Below are positions 15,253-22,658 of a stretch of DNA of 39,977 nt, in pieces. Position 1 is the first letter of the stretch. The number at the start of each line of letters is the position of its first letter. The stretch is from Verrucomicrobia bacterium Tous-C9LFEB (lineage in GTDB: Bacteria > Acidobacteriota > Terriglobia > Terriglobales > Acidobacteriaceae), in NCBI GenBank assembly GCA_903970445.1, contig CAJCIP010000029.1:1-39977 (forward strand). Direction: 5' to 3'. A model generated the notes under the pieces. The model was not told the DNA's origin. It did not search any database and saw only the letters and a program-made list of their open reading frames with translations. The translations under genes were made by a program, and so were the position numbers.

Positions 15253-15789
15253 TTACTGCACGTCGCCGGCTTCCAGGTGTGACTCGAGGAAGTAGAGTTC
15301 TTCTTCGGCTTCAACGACGAGCTGTTTGAAGAAGTCCGCGGTGGGCTCATCGCCCAGGTCATCGATCTTGTCGGAAGCGTCGCGCAGCTCCTTGCAATAG
15401 ACGCCGAGCGCGTCTGCCAGCGCCACGAGATGCTGCGGGCCGGAGATGGACTCAACGGAGTAGGCCGGGATCTTGGAGTTCGCCGCTGACATGCGCACCG
15501 TGCCGTTGGCTACACCGCCGAGCTGCGTGATGCGCTCCGCGATCGGGTCGATCTGCTTGAAGATCACCTTCGCTGTCGCGTCGAACACCAGGTGCAACTG
15601 GTAGAAGTTCATGCCCTTCACGTTCCAATGGGCGAACTTGGCCTGGGTGTGCATGTCCAGCGCGGAAGCAAGCTTGCTGTTCATCACTTCGCACACCTTC
15701 GTCTTCACGTCATCCGGCAGATCTACGCGGTTCTTGTACATACGCTTTACCGTGGTGGGTTGCATTGTTTTCTTTTCTTCTTTAGCCAT
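15253..15789 (-). CDS. dps: Dps family ferritin-like DNA-protection protein
   Basis: Dps assembles into a 12-subunit shell that oxidises iron with peroxide and shields DNA during stress. The 178-residue protein has the ferroxidase ligands in the family positions: the histidine of F-A-H-W-N-V-K-G, the following Q-L-H-L-V-F-D with its aspartate, and the acidic Q-I-D-P-I-A-E-R segment. The N-terminus is lysine rich (A-K-E-E-K-K), a feature that supports DNA binding in some Dps proteins. GAGGA lies nine bases before the ATG at 15789. It stands alone between a terminator and a repeat-containing upstream region. Confidence 0.92.
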   Translation of the reverse strand: MAKEEKKTMQPTTVKRMYKNRVDLPDDVKTKVCEVMNSKLASALDMHTQAKFAHWNVKGMNFYQLHLVFDATAKVIFKQIDPIAERITQLGGVANGTVRMSAANSKIPAYSVESISGPQHLVALADALGVYCKELRDASDKIDDLGDEPTADFFKQLVVEAEEELYFLESHLEAGDVQ

Positions 15790-15866
15790 TCTTTGTTTCC
15801 TCTTCTCCGGCAGCGCCGGTCAATTGATCCGCATCTCGCGTCCTTAGTTGGATGCAGGATGAGGAG

Positions 15867-15993
15867 CTAGTGAACAGTGGGCAGTGAATCGTGAACAAGG
15901 CCCCAAGAGTGAAAAGTGGTAATCCTTTACCGCTTGATGCACCGGTGATTACATCGCCCGCTTCTCGGACACGCCTTGTTCACTGTTCACTAG
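15867..15993. repeat. Inverted AGTGAACAGTG-type repeat
   Basis: CTAGTGAACAGTG (15867-15879) is exactly complementary to CACTGTTCACTAG (15981-15993), and GTGAACAAGG (15891-15900) to CCTTGTTCAC (15974-15983). About 73 bases lie between the inner arms, including GTAATC and GATTAC in inverted orientation. The element fills most of the 259-base gap between dps and the phosphatidyltransferase gene; no gene is visible in it. Confidence 0.7.
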
Positions 15994-16048
15994 TCACTGC
16001 TCCCTTCCTTACCGCTTCCATCGCGCTAAAATCAGTTGAGTTCTTTCG

Positions 16049-16687
16049 ATGACCTGGACAAGCGCATTTGGAAAAGGCAGCGGATGGCTGCTGCAGAAAA
16101 TCGTCAACGGGCTGGCGCTTTCCCGGATTTCTCCGAACACGCTCACCTTCATTGGCCTGCTGATCAACGTGGTCGCCGCGTTTTTCTTCGGCTACGCCCG
16201 CGCGGAAAATTACGTCAGAATGTTCCTGTACGCGGGCCTGGTAATCATCGGTGCGGGTCTGTTCGACATGGTCGATGGCCGCGTCGCGCGCCAGACGAAC
16301 CAGGTTTCGGTCTTTGGCGCGTTTTTCGATTCGGTGCTCGACCGCTATTCGGATGTCTGCCTGTTCTTCGGCCTGCTTGTCTTCTACGCCCGCGTTGATC
16401 GCCTGTTCTACGTCTTCCTCGCCGCGTTCGTCATGACCGCGAGTCTTATGGTCAGCTACACGCGCGCGCGCGCCGAAGCGCTCATCGGTTCCTGCAAAGT
16501 CGGGTTCATGGAGCGGCCCGAGCGGATTGTGCTGGTCATCCTCGGCGCGCTGTTCAATCGCTGGGGAGCGATGGCGCCGGCGCTTTGGGTGCTTGCTGTG
16601 CTGTCGACGCTGACGGTGATTCACCGGATCCGGTACACGTATCTTGAAACCGAGCGGCGGAAGATGGCCGCGATGGCTACGCCGTAG
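16049..16687 (+). CDS. CDP-alcohol phosphatidyltransferase family protein
   Basis: This 212-residue integral membrane enzyme transfers a phosphatidyl group from CDP-diacylglycerol to an alcohol. The complete family signature is present: D76-G77-x2-A80-R81-x8-G90-x3-D94-x3-D98 (D-G-R-V-A-R ... F-G-A-F-F-D-S-V-L-D). Several hydrophobic helices follow (about residues 33-50, 57-75, 105-140 and 165-200). Whether the acceptor is glycerol phosphate, inositol phosphate or serine cannot be decided from the motif; an inositol-phosphate-type enzyme is possible. No other lipid gene is adjacent. The start is ATG 16049. Confidence 0.87.
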   Translation: MTWTSAFGKGSGWLLQKIVNGLALSRISPNTLTFIGLLINVVAAFFFGYARAENYVRMFLYAGLVIIGAGLFDMVDGRVARQTNQVSVFGAFFDSVLDRYSDVCLFFGLLVFYARVDRLFYVFLAAFVMTASLMVSYTRARAEALIGSCKVGFMERPERIVLVILGALFNRWGAMAPALWVLAVLSTLTVIHRIRYTYLETERRKMAAMATP

Positions 16688-16714
16688 CCGAGGAGTAGGC
16701 GTGAGCTTTCGCCA

Positions 16715-17131
16715 CTAACTCAGCGTGACCTCAACATGTCTACCAAGCGCTTCGAGCGCTTGACCCAAGCTGTCTACCGATGTGGTTTTGCGAAAGTCCA
16801 ACAGCCTTTTCATGTTTTGCCGCGGCATGTTCAGGCGTCTTGCAAGCTCAGCAGGGCGCACGTGCTGACGGAGCAGCTCGTTGTGAAGCATGACCTTCAT
16901 CGTGACTGAGATCGGCAAATTTACCAACACCTGGCCGCGCTTCAAAGCAGAGGGCGGAGGTACAGCAATGCCTCGCTCCAGGTAGGCGTCAATCGCCGTT
17001 TCCAAAGCATCTGCGGCGTGGCGCAATGCTTCCTGTTTTGTATCGCCGACGGTGTGAGCTTCGGGGATGTCTGGAAAGCGAACCACAAAGTTATCCATGC
17101 CTTGCGTGGTGATCTTCGCTGGATAGGGCAT
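16715..17131 (-). CDS. hicB: HicB family antitoxin
   Basis: HicB neutralises the HicA mRNA nuclease and represses the operon. The 138-residue protein begins with the partly degraded RNase H fold typical of HicB (M-P-Y-P-A-K-I, F-V-V-R-F-P-D-I-P-E-A, then G-D-T-K-Q-E-A-L-R-H-A) and ends in a helix-turn-helix DNA-binding domain (V-R-P-A-E-L-A-R-R-L-N-M-P-R-Q-N-M-K-R). ATG 17131 is chosen because the family starts there and GAGAGG precedes it; a GTG at 17143 overlaps the hicA stop and is possible. The gene is intact and directly follows hicA. Confidence 0.9.
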   Translation of the reverse strand: MPYPAKITTQGMDNFVVRFPDIPEAHTVGDTKQEALRHAADALETAIDAYLERGIAVPPPSALKRGQVLVNLPISVTMKVMLHNELLRQHVRPAELARRLNMPRQNMKRLLDFRKTTSVDSLGQALEALGRHVEVTLS

Positions 17132-17139
17132 ACGACCTC

Positions 17140-17313
17140 TCACTTGATTCCAAGCTGCTTCTTAATGACTTTTTCCAACATTCCGAGATCTTTGGCGTGC
17201 ATCGGCAGCACCGAAAATCTACCGTTCAATTCAACGTGCAGGTGGGAACCTTTGCCGGCCTTGAAAGTTGCGCCCTGCTTCTCGAGCAGTCGCTTCAACT
17301 CTGCGCTCTTCAT
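17140..17313 (-). CDS. hicA: HicA family toxin
   Basis: A 57-residue mRNA interferase of the HicA family with a double-stranded-RNA-binding-like fold. The sequence starts M-K-S-A-E-L-K-R-L-L-E-K-Q-G-A and contains the catalytic-histidine motif K-G-S-H-L-H-V, followed by the P-M-H-A-K-D-L-G segment and a C-terminal K-V-I-K-K-Q-L-G. The gene appears complete, unlike several other toxin genes in this window. It is first in the operon, as usual for hicAB, and a 20-base perfect palindrome stands just upstream of its start. Confidence 0.9.
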   Translation of the reverse strand: MKSAELKRLLEKQGATFKAGKGSHLHVELNGRFSVLPMHAKDLGMLEKVIKKQLGIK

Positions 17314-17323
17314 CTCAACCCGA

Positions 17324-17343
17324 TGTAATCATATCTGATTACA
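17324..17343 (-). promoter_or_regulatory. hicAB operator palindrome
   Basis: TGTAATCA (17324-17331) and TGATTACA (17336-17343) form a perfect inverted repeat with the 4-base spacer TATC, ending 11 bases upstream of the hicA start codon. It is the likely binding site of the HicB helix-turn-helix domain. The half-site and spacing closely resemble the operator before higB at 37272. Confidence 0.75.
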
Positions 17344-17437
17344 CGCGCTATCACCATCATCAGGATTCTGCCTTAGATCAGAGCGTGAGGCACCTTTGCT
17401 GCTTGGAGCGAACGCCGCTTGTTCGCGAATAAGTCGT

Positions 17438-20400
17438 TTAGTGAACGATCAACTCCACTGCCGTGTACGCCGGCACCGTCACCGGGAACGACGTACCCGG
17501 CACCGTGAACGAGCCTTTGGCAAGTGCTGTTCCGGTGGCGGCGGCGTTGATGCCATAGCTGTACTGGTCGGCGGTTGTGCCCACGGTTGCGCCGGAGACG
17601 GTGACCTGCGCAATGGCCGAGTTGGTCGAATCTGTGTTGATCAGCACAATGCCTTTCGTGCCGTCGGCCTTCACCGTGGCGTAGGAAACGATCCCCGTGG
17701 AGATGTTGCCCTGCGACGTCGATGTAAGTGTCGCCTGTGGCGTTGCGGTCGACGATACAAGCGTGTCACCTGACGCAGCTAAGAGATGGGCAAGTTGGAA
17801 ACCGTAGTACGACGGGCCCGGAGTTTCTGAGCTGTCGAGATACGTGTTGTCCATGTAATTGGTCTGCGACGTGACCGCGTGCAGCTCCAGCCACTCATAG
17901 TTGGTGATGCCCACCGTGAGCGACTCCATCGCTTCGTTCAGCACGAACAGGCCGATCACGGGCGCCGGAAAGTTGGGAGCAAGGGAGTTGTTCGGCGACG
18001 TCTCGGTCATCATCACCTTGATGGACGCGGCGTTGCTGCAGTACTGCTGCAGTAGTTGGCGAATGCTCTTGAAACTCGATGTGCCGGTGACGACGTCGTT
18101 GGGCAGATCGAACTGCGGCAGCGTGAGCAACTCGCCGGGCTGTGCGCCACCGAAGTAGCTTCCCGGGTAATAGTGCACGATCGCGAAGTCGAAGGAGCCA
18201 AGTGTGCATGCGGTCTGCGTCAGGCTGGGGTTGTAGCTTGGATCGACCGGATCGGTTGCGCCGGGCAAGTCATAGTCGAGGCCGACCTGGATGGTGGGAT
18301 CGACGGCCTTCATCGCCTGAATGAACGGCATCGCATAGGTCGCATACGCGGTTGGCGAAAGATTGTTTACACCCTGGCGCGAGTTATAGCCGCCATACGA
18401 GTAGCCGTTGGGATAGATGTAGGGCGCGTGGAGATCGGTTTCGGCGTTGATGTTCTGCGTCCAGCCGTTGTAGTACATCTCGTTGCCGACTTCCCAGAAC
18501 TTGATGCCCAGCGGAGCGCTCAGACCAAGCCGCAGGAAGTTGTAACCGTCGTCTGTGGCAAGCGGGGTCGCGCCGCGCAGGCTTGCCCAGAAGCCGACCG
18601 TCTTCCAGTCGAAACCGGCAGCGTCCGTGCCGATGCTGTAGGTGCTGGACGCGCTGCCGTTCGCGTACGCCACCCATGCCGCGGCTTCCTGCGGCTGGCC
18701 GGGCTGGTTTGGTTCGGAGCAGTCGTCGATGTTATGTGTGCCGTAGTTGCGGTCCGCGTTGGCGTCGGCAACACTGGTGCCGTAGTTCACTGTGATGATG
18801 GCCTGCGTGTTGGTAGCCTGCAGCAGCTTCACGAACGTCCCGAAATGGTCGTTCGGGTTCATGTAGCCTTCCGCGACATTGCCGCAGTCGGTAAAGGCCG
18901 GGCTCGGATAGAACGGCGTGAGGATGTGCTGCGCCCAGTGGTAATTGTCGGAGTAGCCGCCGCCCGGATAGCGCAACATGGCGATGCCGTTATTGGTAAT
19001 CAGCGGAGCTTCACCGGTGATGTCCGTCATCTTGTCGTCGTAGACAGATGTGTGCAGACCATAGAACGTGGAAGGCACCGTGGCGATTTGCGTCTTCGCA
19101 TCCACGGCAACTAGCGAGTTCACCACGTTGACGGTGAGATTGAAGTTGGAGCTCGCACTCGCGCTGTCGGCAACCGTGATCGCGAGTGTGTAGCTGCCCG
19201 TTGCTGTTGGCGTGCCGGTGATCACGCCCGCCGAGCTGAGCGAAAGCGTCGACGGCAGAGTGCTGCTGGTGGCGGTCACCTTGTACGGCTGCGTTCCGCC
19301 GGAAAGCTGCAGCGTGTAGTTGGCGCTTGTGTTTACCAGCACGCCAATGTTGTTGTTGCCGAGGCGAACCGATGTTCCCGCTGCGGCGATGGCGAGTGTG
19401 TACGCCTGCGTGCCGGTGTAGTTCTGGCTGTCCGTCGCGGTAATGGAGAAGTTATATGTACCGGCTGTTGTAGGCGTGCCGGAGAGAACGCCGGCGGTGG
19501 AAAGCGATAGGCCGGCAGGCAGCGCCGTGCCCGCGGTCACCGCAAACGTATAAGGAGCGGTGCCGTTCGAAGCCGTAAGCGCCTGGCTATAAGCAAGCTG
19601 CGCTTCACCCGTCTGCAACGTTGCAGGCGTGATGGTGAGTACAGGACGCGCGGTGACGGTGATGCTGTAATTCTGGGTCCCGGTGTGGCCCTTGCTATCC
19701 GTCGCCGTAATGGTGAAAGGGAAGGTGTTGGCCGTTTGCGGCGTGCCGGAAAGGACGCCTGCCGTTGTCAGCGTCAGCCCATCGGGCAACACTCCAGTGG
19801 TCACCGCAAATGTGTACGGAACGGTGCCGCTTCCAGCCGTGATCGTTGTGGACGTATACACATTGCCGACGACGCCATTGGGCAGCGAGGCAGGTGAGAT
19901 CGTCAGCGGAACAAGCGGCGTGATCGTGACCGTGTATGCAGCGGTTGCCGTGCCGCCATTGGCGCCCGTGGCCGTGATGCTGAAGTTATAGGCACCCTGC
20001 GTGGTCGGCTTGCCGGAAAGCACACCGGCGCTGGAAAGCGTAAGGCCCCCGGGCAGAGTGCCTGCCGTGACCGCGTAGCTGTACGGAGCCGCGCCGCCGG
20101 CTGCGGCAAGGGTCGCGGAGTACGCGTCGCCGACGGTTCCTGCAGGCACGGATGTTGTCGTGATCGTCACGGGAGCCAGCACCGAAAGCGTGAATGTCGC
20201 GGTGGCGCGCTGCGAGGCATTGTCGACGACAGCTACCGTAAAGGTGAATGTGCCATAGCCGGTTGGCGTACCCGAAAGCGTGCCCGTCTTGGTGAGAGTC
20301 ATCCCTCCCGGCAAACTGCCGGAGACCAGCGAATACGTGTATGGAGGCGTTCCACCCGTCGCCGTGATGGCGCCGTTATAGGCCACACCCTCGGAAGCAC

Positions 20401-20548
20401 TGGTGAGCGTGGCAGCGGCGAGAGCAGGGGGCGTGCTGCTGCCGGAACCGCGCGTCACCGACCCAGGGTCGCCGCACCCGGTGAGAACAAGAAGCAGGGC
20501 CGAAACAACTCCGGCAACGGAAAGCGAAGCTTTTTTGAACATGGACAT
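17438..20548 (-). CDS. Large lipoprotein with five putative-Ig (He_PIG) repeats and a glycoside hydrolase domain
   Basis: A protein of about 1,036 residues with a lipoprotein signal (lipobox L-T-G-C), a Ser/Thr linker and five tandem He_PIG repeats over roughly residues 40-475, each marked by P-Y-T/S-Y/F, L-P-x-G-L-T/S-L and G-x-L-S-G-T/K-P. The C-terminal half is a likely (beta/alpha)8 glycosidase of clan A: W-E-V-G-N-E carries the acid/base glutamate and M-M-T-E-T-S the nucleophile, followed by a beta-sandwich. GH51- or GH39-like arabinofuranosidase/xylosidase activity is a guess. ATGs at 20548 and 20542 are both possible starts; the longer frame to 20644 would bury the signal peptide. A role in polysaccharide use at the cell surface is likely. 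Confidence 0.8.
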   Translation of the reverse strand: MSMFKKASLSVAGVVSALLLVLTGCGDPGSVTRGSGSSTPPALAAATLTSASEGVAYNGAITATGGTPPYTYSLVSGSLPGGMTLTKTGTLSGTPTGYGTFTFTVAVVDNASQRATATFTLSVLAPVTITTTSVPAGTVGDAYSATLAAAGGAAPYSYAVTAGTLPGGLTLSSAGVLSGKPTTQGAYNFSITATGANGGTATAAYTVTITPLVPLTISPASLPNGVVGNVYTSTTITAGSGTVPYTFAVTTGVLPDGLTLTTAGVLSGTPQTANTFPFTITATDSKGHTGTQNYSITVTARPVLTITPATLQTGEAQLAYSQALTASNGTAPYTFAVTAGTALPAGLSLSTAGVLSGTPTTAGTYNFSITATDSQNYTGTQAYTLAIAAAGTSVRLGNNNIGVLVNTSANYTLQLSGGTQPYKVTATSSTLPSTLSLSSAGVITGTPTATGSYTLAITVADSASASSNFNLTVNVVNSLVAVDAKTQIATVPSTFYGLHTSVYDDKMTDITGEAPLITNNGIAMLRYPGGGYSDNYHWAQHILTPFYPSPAFTDCGNVAEGYMNPNDHFGTFVKLLQATNTQAIITVNYGTSVADANADRNYGTHNIDDCSEPNQPGQPQEAAAWVAYANGSASSTYSIGTDAAGFDWKTVGFWASLRGATPLATDDGYNFLRLGLSAPLGIKFWEVGNEMYYNGWTQNINAETDLHAPYIYPNGYSYGGYNSRQGVNNLSPTAYATYAMPFIQAMKAVDPTIQVGLDYDLPGATDPVDPSYNPSLTQTACTLGSFDFAIVHYYPGSYFGGAQPGELLTLPQFDLPNDVVTGTSSFKSIRQLLQQYCSNAASIKVMMTETSPNNSLAPNFPAPVIGLFVLNEAMESLTVGITNYEWLELHAVTSQTNYMDNTYLDSSETPGPSYYGFQLAHLLAASGDTLVSSTATPQATLTSTSQGNISTGIVSYATVKADGTKGIVLINTDSTNSAIAQVTVSGATVGTTADQYSYGINAAATGTALAKGSFTVPGTSFPVTVPAYTAVELIVH

Positions 20549-20675
20549 GCCTTGACTGCTGGAAAAGACTGCCACGAGTCTATCGCCTTCCGAAACCAAC
20601 AAACCATGCATCAGGAATGCGAAAACATGCCCCGGACGGGTCATTTCAACTCGTCAAATTCCGCAAACACGGTTC

Positions 20676-20720
20676 ACAACTGTACTCATTTTGAGTACAG
20701 TTGTTCTCAGAATGAGAACA
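20676..20720 (+). promoter_or_regulatory. Double operator palindrome before the MNT-HEPN module
   Basis: A perfect 13-base inverted repeat (ACAACTGTACTCA at 20676-20688, TGAGTACAGTTGT at 20692-20704, centre TTT) is followed at once by a second palindrome, TGTTCTCA (20702-20709) and TGAGAACA (20713-20720) with centre GAA. The ATG of the regulator gene lies inside the second one. Both share the half-site core T-C-T/A-CTCA, suggesting paired sites for the winged-helix domain of the gene product. Confidence 0.7.
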
Positions 20721-21314
20721 GCAAAGGCTGGTGCCGCGGATTTATTGTTCGGTGGAACACGAAGCCGTTTGCTCGCGATTCTGTATGCAAGTCCGGAGAC
20801 TACCTTCTTCGCGCGGCAGCTAGCCCGGCTCATCGCCAGCAGCGCCGGAACAGTGCAGCGAGAGCTCACCACGCTAACCGCGACCGGGCTGATCTTGCGA
20901 ACGGAGCACGAGAATCAAGTGTTGTACCGCGCGAACCGAAGTCACCCGGCGTTCGCTGATCTTCGTTCGCTGCTCGCCAAGACCACGGGTGTTTTCCATT
21001 TGCTTGGCGGGGTACTTAAGAGATTGAGCAAGAAGATAGAATTTGCCCTTGTTTACGGATCGTTCGCGCGAGGCGAAGAAACAGTGGAAAGTGACATTGA
21101 TCTGCTGTTGGTTGGTGAAGTCGAATTGGATAACCTGCTGGAGCGGATGGCCCCGCTGGAATCCGAACTGAAGCGTCCCATTAACGTGACCATCTATGCT
21201 CGAAAGGAAGTTCGAGCGAAGATACATTCAGGCAATCATTTCTTGAAAGCCGTACAGCGCGGTCCACTGGTATGTCTTATCGGAACCGAGAATGAGTTTA
21301 GAGAATTACGTTGA
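20712..21314 (+). CDS. MntA-like antitoxin: winged helix plus minimal nucleotidyltransferase
   Basis: A 200-residue protein with an N-terminal winged-helix DNA-binding domain (about residues 10-85; F-A-R-Q-L-A-R-L, G-T-V-Q-R-E-L-T-T-L) and a minimal nucleotidyltransferase domain with the catalytic G-S-F-A-R-G-x5-S-D-I-D-L-L-L-V motif (about residues 118-135). In known MNT-HEPN pairs the MNT protein acts as antitoxin by AMPylating the HEPN RNase. The downstream HEPN gene overlaps it by 23 bases. ATG 20712 is preferred over TTG 20691, because the latter falls within the operator. No ribosome site is visible before 20712, so leaderless translation is possible. The gene is intact. Confidence 0.82.
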   Translation: MRTAKAGAADLLFGGTRSRLLAILYASPETTFFARQLARLIASSAGTVQRELTTLTATGLILRTEHENQVLYRANRSHPAFADLRSLLAKTTGVFHLLGGVLKRLSKKIEFALVYGSFARGEETVESDIDLLLVGEVELDNLLERMAPLESELKRPINVTIYARKEVRAKIHSGNHFLKAVQRGPLVCLIGTENEFRELR

Positions 21315-21723
21315 GAACGCGTGGCTGCGGCGCGAACCGACGAGTGCCCAGGAGATCGCCGATCAGCTCGGCATCGTCGAGCGCTCGATGCGTGACGCAG
21401 CTGTCCAGGAATCTCGGACGATCTTCGCTTCTACACGACCTTCAACGCTGTGCTTGCACTTGCCAATACAGCACTGCGCGCAAGTGGCTACCGAGTCGCC
21501 AATCAGCAGGGCCATCATGCTCGCACGATTGAGACACTCGAGTACACCGTTGGTGCTTCGCAAGCTGCTTGCCTTCTCGAAGAAGCGCAATGTCGCAAGC
21601 TATGACTCTGCCGGATCTGTGTCCACCCAAGAACTGGAGCAAATCCTCATTACTGCAACCGGTCTGCGCGACAGCGTAGAAGCTTGGCTAAGAAAGGTTC
21701 ATCCAGAGTTCTTGACGAAGTGA
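21292..21723 (+). pseudogene. HEPN toxin gene broken by two compensating frameshifts
   Basis: The ends of this frame fit a HEPN-domain RNase: the start (S-L-E-N-Y-V-E-N-A-W-L-R-R-E) and the end (K-K-R-N-V-A-S-Y-D, V-E-A-W-L-R-K-V-H-P-E-F). The middle does not. From about 21409 the alternate frame reads G-I-S-D-D-L-R-F-Y-T-T-F-N-A-V-L-A-L, then G-Y-R-V-A-N-Q-Q-G-H-H, which holds the RX6H catalytic motif; the original frame returns near 21579. A one-base loss (CAG[G]GA) followed by a one-base gain explains this. As written, a 143-residue protein is still made, but about 57 central residues including the active site are replaced. Antitoxin overlap and stop codon are preserved. Confidence 0.8.
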
Positions 21724-21854
21724 CACAGCCGTCTTGAAGCCGCCCTTCCGATCCTGTCCCGTCTCCTGAGTTGTTTGCGCAAAGGCCCTTTCGGAGAAAA
21801 TTCATCCTGTATTAGCAGAGTCCACGATGGCTATCGTCTAAGCTGTGGGCGGCG

Positions 21855-22649
21855 GTGGCCACGGGCCCGCCGGAAAGAGCGCAGCCTTTGAATCCCACTG
21901 TTTTTGTGCTGGAAGACGATTCCGACATCAGCCGTCTGGTGCAGTACCACCTGGAAAAGGCCGGGTTCACCGTTCGCGTGTTCGCCACCGGACGCGCGCT
22001 GCTCGCGGAGGCGGAAACGATTCGGCCATCGCTCTTTTTGCTCGACGTGATGGTGCCCGATGGCAGCGGCTTCGATGTTTGCCAGCGCGTTCGCCAGCGG
22101 CCCGCGCTCAGTTCAGTGCCAATCATCTTTTTGACAGCGCGAGCCGGCGAAAACGATCGCGTGAAGGGACTGGAGCTCGGCGGCGATGACTACATCACCA
22201 AGCCGTTTGCGACGCGCGAACTCGTGGCCCGCGTACGTGCCGTGCTGCGGCGCACTGAGCGCACGCCTGAAGTTGCTGACGAAGACCAGGTGCTCGAGAT
22301 AGGAGCCCTCAACATCAACTCCGGAGCAATGCAGTTGCGTGTGCACGGCGAACTTGTGCCGGTGACTTCTACCGAATTCCGCCTGCTGGATTACCTTGCG
22401 CGGCATCCGGGCCGCATGTTCAGCCGCGACCAACTGCTCGATGCCGTGTGGGGCGACGCGCGCTTCGTCACGCCGCGCAGCGTGGACGTATATGTGCGGC
22501 GCCTGCGCGAGAAGATCGAGGACGATGCAGAATCGCCGCGTTACCTCAAAACGATGCGTGGCGCGGGTTACCGCTTCGATCTGCCGAAAGCGATATCAAA
22601 AGAAGATGCTACAGAGGTCGCATCGCTCCACGCCGTGGCACGAGAGTAG
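21855..22649 (+). CDS. PhoB/OmpR-family response regulator
   Basis: A 264-residue regulator. The receiver domain has the acidic pair E-D-D near residue 20, the phosphoacceptor D64 in L-L-D-V-M-V-P-D-G, a threonine in L-T-A-R and K116 in T-K-P-F-A. The OmpR-type winged helix follows, with T-E-F-R-L-L-D-Y-L-A, W-G-D and R-S-V-D-V-Y-V-R-R-L-R-E-K-I. Similarity to PhoB is suggested by the paired kinase type. The start is uncertain: GTG 21855 gives an N-terminal extension, while TTG 21888 would begin just before the first strand (N-P-T-V-F-V-L-E-D-D). The kinase gene follows after nine bases. Confidence 0.88.
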   Translation: MATGPPERAQPLNPTVFVLEDDSDISRLVQYHLEKAGFTVRVFATGRALLAEAETIRPSLFLLDVMVPDGSGFDVCQRVRQRPALSSVPIIFLTARAGENDRVKGLELGGDDYITKPFATRELVARVRAVLRRTERTPEVADEDQVLEIGALNINSGAMQLRVHGELVPVTSTEFRLLDYLARHPGRMFSRDQLLDAVWGDARFVTPRSVDVYVRRLREKIEDDAESPRYLKTMRGAGYRFDLPKAISKEDATEVASLHAVARE

Positions 22650-22658
22650 CCTCATGAT

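Noticed and set aside
18056..19114. A 352-codon plus-strand frame within the glycosidase gene
   Set aside because: Antisense shadow of the glycosidase domain; no start signal and no recognisable motif.
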